DNA from: Singulisphaera sp. GP187
Lineage (GTDB): Bacteria > Planctomycetota > UBA1135 > UBA2386
Direction: 5' to 3'
Assembly (NCBI GenBank): GCA_945871815.1
Contig: CAMBXM010000012.1
Location: 1-44,868 of the forward strand
DNA length: 44,868 nt
Every line of letters begins with the position of its first letter. Position 1 is the stretch's first letter. A program made the translations under genes and the position numbers. The notes beneath the pieces were generated by a model. It did no database searches, was not told the origin of the DNA, and worked only from the letters and a program-made list of their open reading frames with translations. This document shows, piece after piece, positions 1-6,510 of this stretch.

Positions 1-58
1 GCAGTGTAGGAACGCACCGAGAAATGGCCAGCGCGCCCGCGAGCAGCAACCCGCAGTG

Positions 59-772
59 TCACATGGCGACGCCGAGCTCCAGGAGAGCGGCATCGACGAG
101 AGGCTCCCAGCCGCGGTTCGCCAATGGGCTGGCGGGGCTGGGGTGTGGGATGCGGCCAAAACGCACGCCGGGGAGGTGGCCGAGGGCACGCCGAGCCTGT
201 GCCTCGGCGAAGGCTCCGACGCCGATCACGATCTGCGGCCGCAGCGACTCCACGGTCTGCTGCAGCAGCCGATCGCACAGCCGGTAGAGCTCGCTGGTCG
301 CCGCTGACGGCAGCTTGTCGGGGGTCAGGTTGGCGCCACTCTCGGCGACAAAGGCCAGCGGGCAGTAGTTGTGGACGAAGAAGCGGCGGAAGAAGCGGCT
401 TGGCGTCACGAAGCGGTGTGCTGCCCACCCCCACATCCGCTTGCCACTGACCTCACACCTTGTGCACGAGAAGCCGAGCACTGGGCGCTGCGGATGCTCA
501 TGCACCGGCCTGCGAATCTCGCCGCGCAAGCCGAGCCAACTTCGCACCGCTTCGACCTCGCCAAACGGCACACCGGTCTGCACCATGCCAAAGGGCCCCG
601 GGTTCATGCCGACGAGCAGCGCTTCCTTGTGGCCGCGGCCAAACCGTTCGAGGTAGCTGCGATGAACGTCCCAGGCGTACTCGAGCGGGTGGTAGACGCA
701 GGCAACCGACGCCGGGAAACGGAGGTTACCAAGCGGTGCGATCAACGCGCGGGTGACAGCTTCGAGCACCAT
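59..772 (-). CDS. SMUG1-like single-strand-selective uracil-DNA glycosylase
   Basis: Base-excision repair enzyme that removes uracil from DNA. The 237-residue protein carries the SMUG1 active-site block GMNPGPFGMVQTGVPFGEV at residues 55-73 (catalytic Asn57), the FVHNYCPLAF segment near residue 133, and the C-terminal HPSP motif at 210-213 that reads the flipped base, as known for SMUG1 (family of the UDG superfamily). Length is normal for bacterial SMUG1. The frame is open much further upstream but that part is low-complexity and overlaps the feoB end, so it is not coding. Two ATGs compete, at 781 and 772; I chose 772 because a TAGCAT box overlaps the first ATG and lies 7 nt before the second. 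It sits 240 bp downstream of feoB on the same strand, and probably has its own promoter. Confidence 0.9.
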   Translation of the reverse strand: MVLEAVTRALIAPLGNLRFPASVACVYHPLEYAWDVHRSYLERFGRGHKEALLVGMNPGPFGMVQTGVPFGEVEAVRSWLGLRGEIRRPVHEHPQRPVLGFSCTRCEVSGKRMWGWAAHRFVTPSRFFRRFFVHNYCPLAFVAESGANLTPDKLPSAATSELYRLCDRLLQQTVESLRPQIVIGVGAFAEAQARRALGHLPGVRFGRIPHPSPASPLANRGWEPLVDAALLELGVAM

Positions 773-779
773 GCGCCGC

Positions 780-785
780 ATGCTA
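780..785 (-). promoter_or_regulatory. Candidate -10 box of the SMUG1-like gene (leaderless start)
   Basis: TAGCAT read on the minus strand, 7 nt before the ATG at 772. No good -35 at 16-18 bp spacing. One of five similar TANNNT boxes placed 6-9 nt before a start codon in this window. Confidence 0.35.
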
Positions 786-885
786 GCGAACGGCGTCGTC
801 AAACGGGACTTCGCGCCCCCACGCCGGTCGAGAGCGGCGCCGGATCGCCGGATCGCGACGACTCGCCGACCCCTTGAGAGCCCGC

Positions 886-967
886 CTACCCCCGAGTTCT
901 GGCTACCCCGAGTTCTGGCAGGTGTTCCGCTTCTGGCAGGGGTTCCGCTTCTGCAGGGGTTCCGCAG
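886..967. repeat. Short degenerate tandem repeats between feoB and the SMUG1 gene
   Basis: Two copies of a CCCCGAGTTCTGGC-type unit (about 890-903 and 906-919) run into three copies of a CAGGNGTTCCGCTTCTG-type unit (919-936, 937-953, 954-967, the last one cut short). The units share the core TTCTGGCAGG/TTCCGC, so the block looks like stepwise slippage expansion. It fills part of the 242-bp gap between the two minus-strand genes and is not a strong hairpin or a terminator with a T-run. Confidence 0.7.
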
Positions 968-1014
968 GCGCCAGCGGCTGCGGCCTCGCGCGCAGGCCAC
1001 TTGGGAAAGCACTT

Positions 1015-2943
1015 CTAGAGACCGTAGCCCAGCAGCGAACCGATCTGGTAGATCGCCGTCGCCACCACCCACGCGAGCACTGTCATGTAGGTAAACGTGA
1101 ACGCGGGCCACTTCCAAGAATGCGTCTCGCGCCGGATCGCAGCCAGCGTCGAGGCGCACTGACTGCACAAGGCAAAGAACGCCATCATCGACAGTGCGAC
1201 CAGAGCGTTCATCGTCGGCTTGCCGTGGGAGTCGGTGGCGTGGCGGAGGGCCTGCGTGAGGCCTGGATCGGGCGCGTCCGGATCCGCTTCGACATCCCCG
1301 AGGCGATGCAACACTGCCAGGGTCGGCAGGATCAACTCGCGCGCCGGGAACGCCGCCAACACACCGACCGTGTGGCGCCAGTCAAAGCCCATCGGAGCGA
1401 ACGCCGGCTGGATCGCCTTGCCGATGGTGGCGAGGTAACTCCGTTCGAGGAGATCGGCGCGCTCTTCGCTGCGCAATCGTTCGCGCTGCGCTTGCTGTTC
1501 GGCGCCGTCCGGCACCGCTTCCATTCGGGCAGCGAACGCCGCCGTGAATTCGGCGTCGCGCGGAAAGTAGCTCAGCGCCCACACCGCGACGGTGGCAATC
1601 AGAATCACACTGCCGGCGGAGGCAAGAAACTGCCCCACCGACGAGCGCATCATGCGCCCCATCACTCGCAGACTCGGCCGTTGATAGACCGGCATCTCCA
1701 TCGCCAGCGGCGAACGTCCACCGCGAAGCTTGGTGCGTCGCAGCACCATTGCCACCACCGCAGCGAACAGTGGGCCGATCAGATACAGACCAAACAGCAC
1801 GAAGCCCGCAGTGAAGGGCTCGAAGAACGCCGCGAGCAGCACCACATACACTGGCAACCGCGCGGAGCAGGACATCAGGGGAGCAACAACGATCGTCGCG
1901 ATGCGATCGCGTTCGTCCGCCAGAATGCGACTGGCAAGGATCCCAGGAATCGCACACGCGAACGAACCCGTCAGCGGCACAAAGCTGCGCCCAGTGAGAC
2001 CGAACTTGCGCAGCAGGCGGTCCAGCAGGAACACCGCGCGCGCCATGTAGCCAGAACTCTCCAGCAGCGCGACGAGCCCCGTCAGCAGCGCAATCTGGGG
2101 AACAAACACGAACACCGACCCGAGCCCGTGGACCAGCCCGTCCACCAAGAAGCTCTGCAGCGCCCCGTCGGGAACAGCAGCGCGTAGCCACGACGAAAGT
2201 CCGTCTTGGCAGGTCTCGACCACGGCCACGAACGGCTCCGCTGCAGTGAACACCAACTGGAACACCACCAGCATCACCAGCGACAAGGTCAGTGGCCCGA
2301 TCGCGGGGTGGAGCAACACGCGATCGATGCGATCGGTCCAGGTGGCAGTTGCCCGGCCCGGCAACCGCACATCGGCGGCGAGTTGCACAGAGTCCAACGC
2401 GACGCGGAGTTCGGGCGGCGCGGCGGCGGCGGCGGATTCCAAGGCCGTTCGAAGCGGCCCGGAGCCCTCGCCGGTGAATCCATTCAGCACGACCAGCGGC
2501 AACCCAAGCGCCCGCTGCAGTTGGGCCACGTCGATCGGTCGGCCTTCGGCAGCCGCGACATCGACCTTGGTCAAGGCGATGACCAGAGGCCGCTGCAGTG
2601 CCCGCAGACGTTGCAGCAGACGCAACTCGATCGCGAGTTTGCCGGCATCGAGCACGGCGCAGACGACATCGGGTACGGCATCGCCGTGGCCTTGCAGGTA
2701 GTCGATCGTGACTTGCTCATCGCGGCTGCTCGCGTGCAGCGAGACAATGCCGGGCAGATCGACGATCCGCAGCGTGACGCCACCGCCGCGGGTCAGGCTC
2801 TCGGTTCGCTCGACCGAGGTACCGGGGAAGTTGACCGGCCGCTGCGAGCTCCCGGTCAGATGCATCAGCAGCGAGGTCTTGCCCGAGTTGGGGCGGCCGA
2901 CCAGGGCGACGACGACCGCGGGGAGCTTCGTGAGGGCGGTCAC
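1015..2943 (-). CDS. feoB: Ferrous iron transporter B (FeoB)
   Basis: GTP-driven inner-membrane Fe(II) importer. Residues 1-170 are the G domain: G1 GRPNSGKTS at 16-24, G3 DLPG at 62-65, G4 TKVD at 125-128 (Thr replaces the usual Asn of FeoB NxxD). After a short linker come multiple membrane segments with the Gate motifs FACAIPG and SCSARLPVY and the C-terminal CSQCASTLAAIRRET region. At 642 residues it is shorter than E. coli FeoB (about 770), mainly by a reduced helical linker behind the G domain and shorter loops. Its ATG overlaps the feoA stop by 4 bp (ATGA), so translation is coupled. The palindrome upstream of feoA probably controls both genes. Confidence 0.96.
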   Translation of the reverse strand: MTALTKLPAVVVALVGRPNSGKTSLLMHLTGSSQRPVNFPGTSVERTESLTRGGGVTLRIVDLPGIVSLHASSRDEQVTIDYLQGHGDAVPDVVCAVLDAGKLAIELRLLQRLRALQRPLVIALTKVDVAAAEGRPIDVAQLQRALGLPLVVLNGFTGEGSGPLRTALESAAAAAPPELRVALDSVQLAADVRLPGRATATWTDRIDRVLLHPAIGPLTLSLVMLVVFQLVFTAAEPFVAVVETCQDGLSSWLRAAVPDGALQSFLVDGLVHGLGSVFVFVPQIALLTGLVALLESSGYMARAVFLLDRLLRKFGLTGRSFVPLTGSFACAIPGILASRILADERDRIATIVVAPLMSCSARLPVYVVLLAAFFEPFTAGFVLFGLYLIGPLFAAVVAMVLRRTKLRGGRSPLAMEMPVYQRPSLRVMGRMMRSSVGQFLASAGSVILIATVAVWALSYFPRDAEFTAAFAARMEAVPDGAEQQAQRERLRSEERADLLERSYLATIGKAIQPAFAPMGFDWRHTVGVLAAFPARELILPTLAVLHRLGDVEADPDAPDPGLTQALRHATDSHGKPTMNALVALSMMAFFALCSQCASTLAAIRRETHSWKWPAFTFTYMTVLAWVVATAIYQIGSLLGYGL

Positions 2944-3188
2944 GAGACGGAGTCCCCACGGAGCTTCACGCGGGCGGCCTCGTCGCGCCGCAGCGCCAGA
3001 CGATAGCCGTGCAGGGCGAAGAGGATCGGATCACCGCCAAGGGCATGCAGCAAGCGCTTCACTTCGACGCCAGCCCAGAGCCCCTGGTCTTCCAGTCGCT
3101 GCGCCAGCACGTCGTCGCCGACGACCATCGCGACGATGCCGCTCTGCCCGGCGCGCATATCAGCGAGCGAATTCGGCTGGGAAGGCAT
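2940..3188 (-). CDS. feoA: FeoA-family protein
   Basis: Small (82 residues) cytosolic SH3-like protein that assists FeoB in Fe(II) uptake. The family pattern is visible as a first strand with G-x-x-G-I-V, the LAQRLEDQGLWAGVEV segment (matching the usual RLxxLGLxPGxxV), and a final LALRRDEAARVKL strand (usual ALRxxEAxxIxV). It overlaps feoB by 4 bp and forms a two-gene operon; no feoC is visible. Start ATG at 3188; no strong Shine-Dalgarno sequence. The Gly-rich loop is somewhat degenerate, but the context makes the assignment secure. Confidence 0.88.
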   Translation of the reverse strand: MPSQPNSLADMRAGQSGIVAMVVGDDVLAQRLEDQGLWAGVEVKRLLHALGGDPILFALHGYRLALRRDEAARVKLRGDSVS

Positions 3189-3484
3189 CGGTCGCAGGTG
3201 CAGTTGGGTGGAAGTCAGGCGCGGCCTTGTTGAGACTTCATCTCAACAGGGCAACCATCATGTCCGCGACTGCGTTCGAGTGCAAGCTCGTGGTTTTGGC
3301 AGATCCCCTGGCGACTCCCGCGCCACCGCTGGCACCACCGAAGCGGGAGCTGCGGGCGCCGCCGCCACATGGGTCCGTTGGCAGCCGCGACCGCGGCCTT
3401 GCAGTTTCGTCGCAACCATGGACCGTGAGATCTCGGCGATCGGCCCGCACCTCACCGCAGCGACACCTCGCCCAACGATTCACC
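3189..3484. other. Intergenic region between divergent feoA and lipoprotein gene
   Basis: About 296 bp with no convincing gene. It holds the feoA operator-like palindrome and must hold promoters for both directions. Small overlapping frames here lack family signatures. Confidence 0.6.
3228..3248. promoter_or_regulatory. Perfect palindrome upstream of feoA, candidate metal-regulator operator
   Basis: Arms TGTTGAGA (3228-3235) and TCTCAACA (3241-3248) are perfect inverted repeats around a 5-bp spacer CTTCA, 39-59 nt before the feoA start codon. The 21-bp size suits a dimeric Fur or DtxR/IdeR-type repressor, and the stem is AT-richer than its surroundings with no T-run, so a terminator is less likely. 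The cognate regulator is not in the window. Confidence 0.6.
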
Positions 3485-4399
3485 ATGGTCCTCAGAATGC
3501 GAGCGCTGCTCGGGATCGTCGGCGCGGCGATGTTCAGCAGCTGCGCCACGACCTCATTGCCATTCGCGCCGTCGCCGCCGGCAGCGGCCGCCTCGATCCC
3601 CGCCGAACCTGTGCGCGAGCCGGCTGGCTATCGGGAGGTGCGAGCCCTCGGCGCGCGAATCGGACTGCCCGACGCCGAACTGTTTTGCCCGCAACAGTAC
3701 GAGGCACCTGCGGACGGTGTCGTCCCGCTCTACCTGCACTTCCAGGGCGGAGCAAAAGCGGCCGCCGAGAACTTCAGCCGCATGCACTGCCCTGGGGTGT
3801 TGATCGCCTCGACACTATCCGGGCGCTCGGGCGCGTTCGCAGCCCCCTATCGCGACCGCGCGGCATTCGCAGCCTTGCTGGCCGCGGGCGAACACGAGCT
3901 CACGACCCACTGGGGACGCCCGATCCACTTTGGCTCGATCGTCATCACCTTTTGGAGCGCTGGTTACGGCGCGGTGCGCGAACTGTTGAAGGACGAGGAA
4001 TGGCGCGCGCGCATCGTCGGGTTGGTGTCGGCTGACTCGATCTATGCCAGTGTCGTCGCTGCCAGCGTGCGCGCGCCAAATCTCGACGACATCGACGGGT
4101 TCGTCCGGTTCGCCCAGGCAGCGGCCCGCGGCGACAAGGTGCTCGTGCTGGCCTTCGGCCAGTATCAGACGGAGTACGCCTCGACCAAGGAGACCGCGAC
4201 TCTGCTATGCGCGAGTGTGGCAGCGCAATTGCAGCCGAGCTGCACCCACACCGAGCGCGGGCTGCGCATCGCCAACGAGGCCCATGTCGGCGGCTTCCAC
4301 TGCTATGAGTTCGGCGAGGCCACGGCGGGCATCCACGTCGACCTCCTCTACTTCGTGCCGGAGATGGTGCGCCGCCATCTCCATCGAGCGTCGCGTTGA
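3485..4399 (+). CDS. Lipoprotein with alpha/beta-hydrolase-like fold
   Basis: About 304 residues. The N-terminus is a short positively charged stretch, a hydrophobic segment and FSSC (Cys20), a lipoprotein signal peptide. Downstream, ITFWSAGYGAVREL has the S-x-G-x-G form of a serine-hydrolase nucleophile elbow; SADSIYAS could supply the acid and the His in GIHVDLLYF near the C-terminus the base. Strand-turn YLHFQGGA early in the protein fits an oxyanion region. Substrate unknown; an envelope esterase or peptidase is plausible. Frame is open upstream to 2708 but the signal peptide fixes the start at 3485 or at the second ATG, 3497. Stands alone between divergent feoA and the small gene at 4470. 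Confidence 0.75.
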   Translation: MVLRMRALLGIVGAAMFSSCATTSLPFAPSPPAAAASIPAEPVREPAGYREVRALGARIGLPDAELFCPQQYEAPADGVVPLYLHFQGGAKAAAENFSRMHCPGVLIASTLSGRSGAFAAPYRDRAAFAALLAAGEHELTTHWGRPIHFGSIVITFWSAGYGAVRELLKDEEWRARIVGLVSADSIYASVVAASVRAPNLDDIDGFVRFAQAAARGDKVLVLAFGQYQTEYASTKETATLLCASVAAQLQPSCTHTERGLRIANEAHVGGFHCYEFGEATAGIHVDLLYFVPEMVRRHLHRASR

Positions 4400-4432
4400 G
4401 GCACAGCGGCCTGGAGCGCATCGGTGCGCGCG

Positions 4433-4461
4433 TTGGCACGACGCCAGCCGCGGCGTAGAGT
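4433..4461 (+). promoter_or_regulatory. Sigma-70-like promoter giving a leaderless start
   Basis: TTGGCA at 4433-4438, exactly 17 bp, then TAGAGT at 4456-4461, which lies 8 nt before the ATG at 4470. Transcription would begin at or within a base or two of the start codon. Confidence 0.6.
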
Positions 4462-4469
4462 CCTGCGCC

Positions 4470-4907
4470 ATGAACCGCCGCAAGGAAAGCCCCGATCACC
4501 ACGACGCCGAACTCGTCCTCAAGCTCTACGACCTGCGCCGCGAGCCGGTCATGCGCCAGTCGCGCGACGCGATTGCCAAGTTCTTGCCACGCACGGTCGA
4601 AGACGTGCTCGCATTGACCAAGCCGGACCATCCACAGAATGCCGCTTGGCGTCAGGTCACCAGCTACTTCGAGATGGCCTTCAGCTTCGCGCGCCACGGC
4701 GTCGCCAATCCCGACTTCCTCGCGGAGAACAACGGCGAAGGGCTCTACCTCTACGCCAAAGTGCAGCCATGGCTGCCGCAACTGCGCGAGATGGTGTCGC
4801 CGGTCGCGTTCCAGAACGCCGAGTGGATGGTCGCCAACTCGGACTCGGCAAAGCAGCGTTTCGAGATGTTCAAGAAGCGCGTCGCCCAAATGCTCGCCGC
4901 GAAGTGA
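4470..4907 (+). CDS. Conserved small soluble protein of unknown function
   Basis: 145 residues, mostly helical, with charged N-terminus, conserved-looking blocks ELVLKLYDLRRE, DVLALTKPDHPQNAAWRQV, FARHGVANPDFLAENNGEGL and a Lys/Arg-rich C-terminus. I recognise the general pattern of a small helical family but no known function. No signal peptide or membrane segment. The start is fixed by the promoter that abuts it; the longer open frame upstream overlaps the lipoprotein gene. It ends 37 bp from the convergent oxidoreductase gene. Confidence 0.8.
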   Translation: MNRRKESPDHHDAELVLKLYDLRREPVMRQSRDAIAKFLPRTVEDVLALTKPDHPQNAAWRQVTSYFEMAFSFARHGVANPDFLAENNGEGLYLYAKVQPWLPQLREMVSPVAFQNAEWMVANSDSAKQRFEMFKKRVAQMLAAK

Positions 4908-4944
4908 CCGGCGCGAGCGCAAGGCGTCGCTTGCCGAATAGCGG

Positions 4945-5796
4945 CTACTTCCGATCGCCGCGGGCGAAGATCGCGTAGTCCTGCTGCGCTCGCCCTTCGG
5001 CGATTGCTTTGTCCATGGCCGCTGCGACCCCGGGTAGAACGCACAGGCCTTGTGCCGTGCCCGTCTGCACCATCAGCCCAACGTCCTTGCGTGCCATTTG
5101 CAGTTCGAAGGTCGCCGGCTTGCTGCCGGCGGCCGCGACCGTCTTGCCAAAGTAGGCGAGCGAGGATGCTGGGTTCCAGGCCTCGTAGAGGGACAGGACC
5201 TCCTCGGTGGATAGCCCCGTGGCCCGCCCCATCGCCAGCAGATCGCCCATCAGCCCCATCAAGCCAATCAGCAAGCCATTGCCGCTGATCTTGTGGAAGG
5301 CGGCCAAGTCGCTCCGTTCGCCGACATAGAGGACCTTGCCGGTCATCTGCTGCAGCGCCGACATCAATGCATCGCACTCCGCCCGCTCACCCGCGAGCAC
5401 GATCATGCCGCTGCCTTCGCGGGCATTCTTCGGCGACATGAACACCGGCGCCGACACGTAGCGCACGCCCTGCGATCGCAACACCGCAGTGCGCTCGGCG
5501 ACGCGGGCAGGGAGATTGGTCGAGTGGTCCAGCACCGGCACGGACTTGCCGATCATGCTCTGGCACTGCGAGACGACCTGATCGACGGCATCGTCCGAGG
5601 TCAGCACCAGATGCACTCGCTCGCAGCCCGCAACGGCGGCGGCAGGATCGTCAGCAGCGACCGCACCCTTCTGCACCAGCGCGTCGAGCTTGGCGCGAGT
5701 ACGGTTCCACACGCGAACCGAATGGCCCTTGCCGAGGAGGTTCTCCACCATGCCGCTGCCGAGCAGACCGGTACCGAGCACTGCGACGTTCGTCAT
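4945..5796 (-). CDS. NAD(P)-dependent beta-hydroxyacid dehydrogenase family oxidoreductase
   Basis: 283 residues. N-terminal Rossmann motif VLGTGLLGSGM (GxGxxGxxM) at residues 6-16, with R29, N31 and R32 positioned as in NADP-preferring members. The substrate-loop block DHSTNLP (90-96) and catalytic lysine K169 in FHKISGN match the 3-hydroxyisobutyrate dehydrogenase / 6-phosphogluconate dehydrogenase-like family. The usual APVSGG loop is SAPVFMSPKNA here, so the substrate may not be hydroxyisobutyrate; glyoxylate or succinic semialdehyde reductase are alternatives. A Shine-Dalgarno sequence GAGGTG (5801-5806) is 4 nt before the ATG, one of the few clear ones in the window. Confidence 0.88.
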   Translation of the reverse strand: MTNVAVLGTGLLGSGMVENLLGKGHSVRVWNRTRAKLDALVQKGAVAADDPAAAVAGCERVHLVLTSDDAVDQVVSQCQSMIGKSVPVLDHSTNLPARVAERTAVLRSQGVRYVSAPVFMSPKNAREGSGMIVLAGERAECDALMSALQQMTGKVLYVGERSDLAAFHKISGNGLLIGLMGLMGDLLAMGRATGLSTEEVLSLYEAWNPASSLAYFGKTVAAAGSKPATFELQMARKDVGLMVQTGTAQGLCVLPGVAAAMDKAIAEGRAQQDYAIFARGDRK

Positions 5797-6026
5797 CGTT
5801 CACCTCGAATGTTGAGTGAGCACCAGACGCCTTCGAGTCGCCGCGCGCAAGCGTGCAGACCCTGGCAACCGGTGGAACAACGGCGCCGGCGCCGATCGCC
5901 CAGCACAAGGAGCATGATCCAGGCGAGCAAACGGAATCGAGTCGTGGGCTTCGACGACATCCGCGCCCAGCAGAGATCGGCACGGCTACCGAGCGGAAGA
6001 ACCGGAGGCGTAGTCAAACGAGTCGG

Positions 6027-6032
6027 TAGACT
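6027..6032 (+). promoter_or_regulatory. Candidate -10 box (leaderless start)
   Basis: TAGACT, 7 nt before the ATG at 6040. No consensus -35 at 16-18 bp. Confidence 0.4.
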
Positions 6033-6039
6033 CCGGCCC

Positions 6040-6456
6040 ATGCACTCGTCCGACACCAGCGCGCAGAAGGTGCGCATCCTCCAGTTTGCCATGCTGCTCG
6101 GGGCGCTCGTCTTCGCGGCGGTCGTGCTGGTCTTCACCCGCAACGGCGAGATGCCACCGCAAGACGTCGGCCCAGTGCTGCCGTGGCTCGGAGCCGGATT
6201 GGCGGTGGCGGCGACGATCGCGGCGGTGACTGTGCGCGCCACGTTCCGCAAGCAACTGCAGCAGCAACCGCACGTCTCGCCTGGCGATCGGGCGGCCCGT
6301 CTCGGGATCCTGCCAGCTGCCATCCTCGAATCCGCGATTCTGTTCAACCTCGTCACCTGGATGGTGACCGGCTCGCAATGGCCCAACGCCGTGGCGGCAA
6401 CGCTGCCGTTCGCGGTGGCCCTCGCTTTCGCCATAAAGGGACCACCGGCCGACTGA
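6040..6456 (+). CDS. Small four-helix membrane protein, unknown function
   Basis: 138 residues with four predicted membrane segments: about 12-32, 46-66, 88-110 and 116-134, joined by short loops; a polar basic segment (FRKQLQQQPHVSPGDRAAR) lies between helices two and three. No family recognised. ATG 6040 is chosen because a TAGACT box precedes it; the frame extends upstream without domain evidence. The pnp start is 55 bp downstream, so the two may be co-transcribed. Confidence 0.8.
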   Translation: MHSSDTSAQKVRILQFAMLLGALVFAAVVLVFTRNGEMPPQDVGPVLPWLGAGLAVAATIAAVTVRATFRKQLQQQPHVSPGDRAARLGILPAAILESAILFNLVTWMVTGSQWPNAVAATLPFAVALAFAIKGPPAD

Positions 6457-6486
6457 CCGCGCAACGTTTGCCTTGGCAGCGGCAGA

Positions 6487-6507
6487 GCGATCCGCGAAAA
6501 GGATCGC
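6487..6507 (+). promoter_or_regulatory. Hairpin abutting the pnp start codon
   Basis: GCGATCC (6487-6493) and GGATCGC (6501-6507) form a perfect 7-bp stem around the loop GCGAAAA, ending 3 nt before the pnp ATG. The AAAAGGA segment, the only purine-rich candidate ribosome binding site, lies half in the loop and half in the stem, so folding would hide it. In E. coli pnp is autoregulated through a 5' stem-loop; a similar role here is inference. Confidence 0.5.
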
Positions 6508-6510
6508 ACC

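Noticed and set aside
1..58. Gene fragment at the left edge
   Set aside because: Too short and without any recognisable motif or start; nothing supported before the SMUG1 stop.
874..2187. 437-residue plus-strand frame inside feoB
   Set aside because: Complement of feoB; rich in Arg, His and Gln with no motifs.
4044..4469. Upstream extension of the small gene starting at 4470
   Set aside because: It overlaps the lipoprotein gene and is Ser/Arg/Thr-rich shadow sequence; a good promoter fixes the start at 4470.
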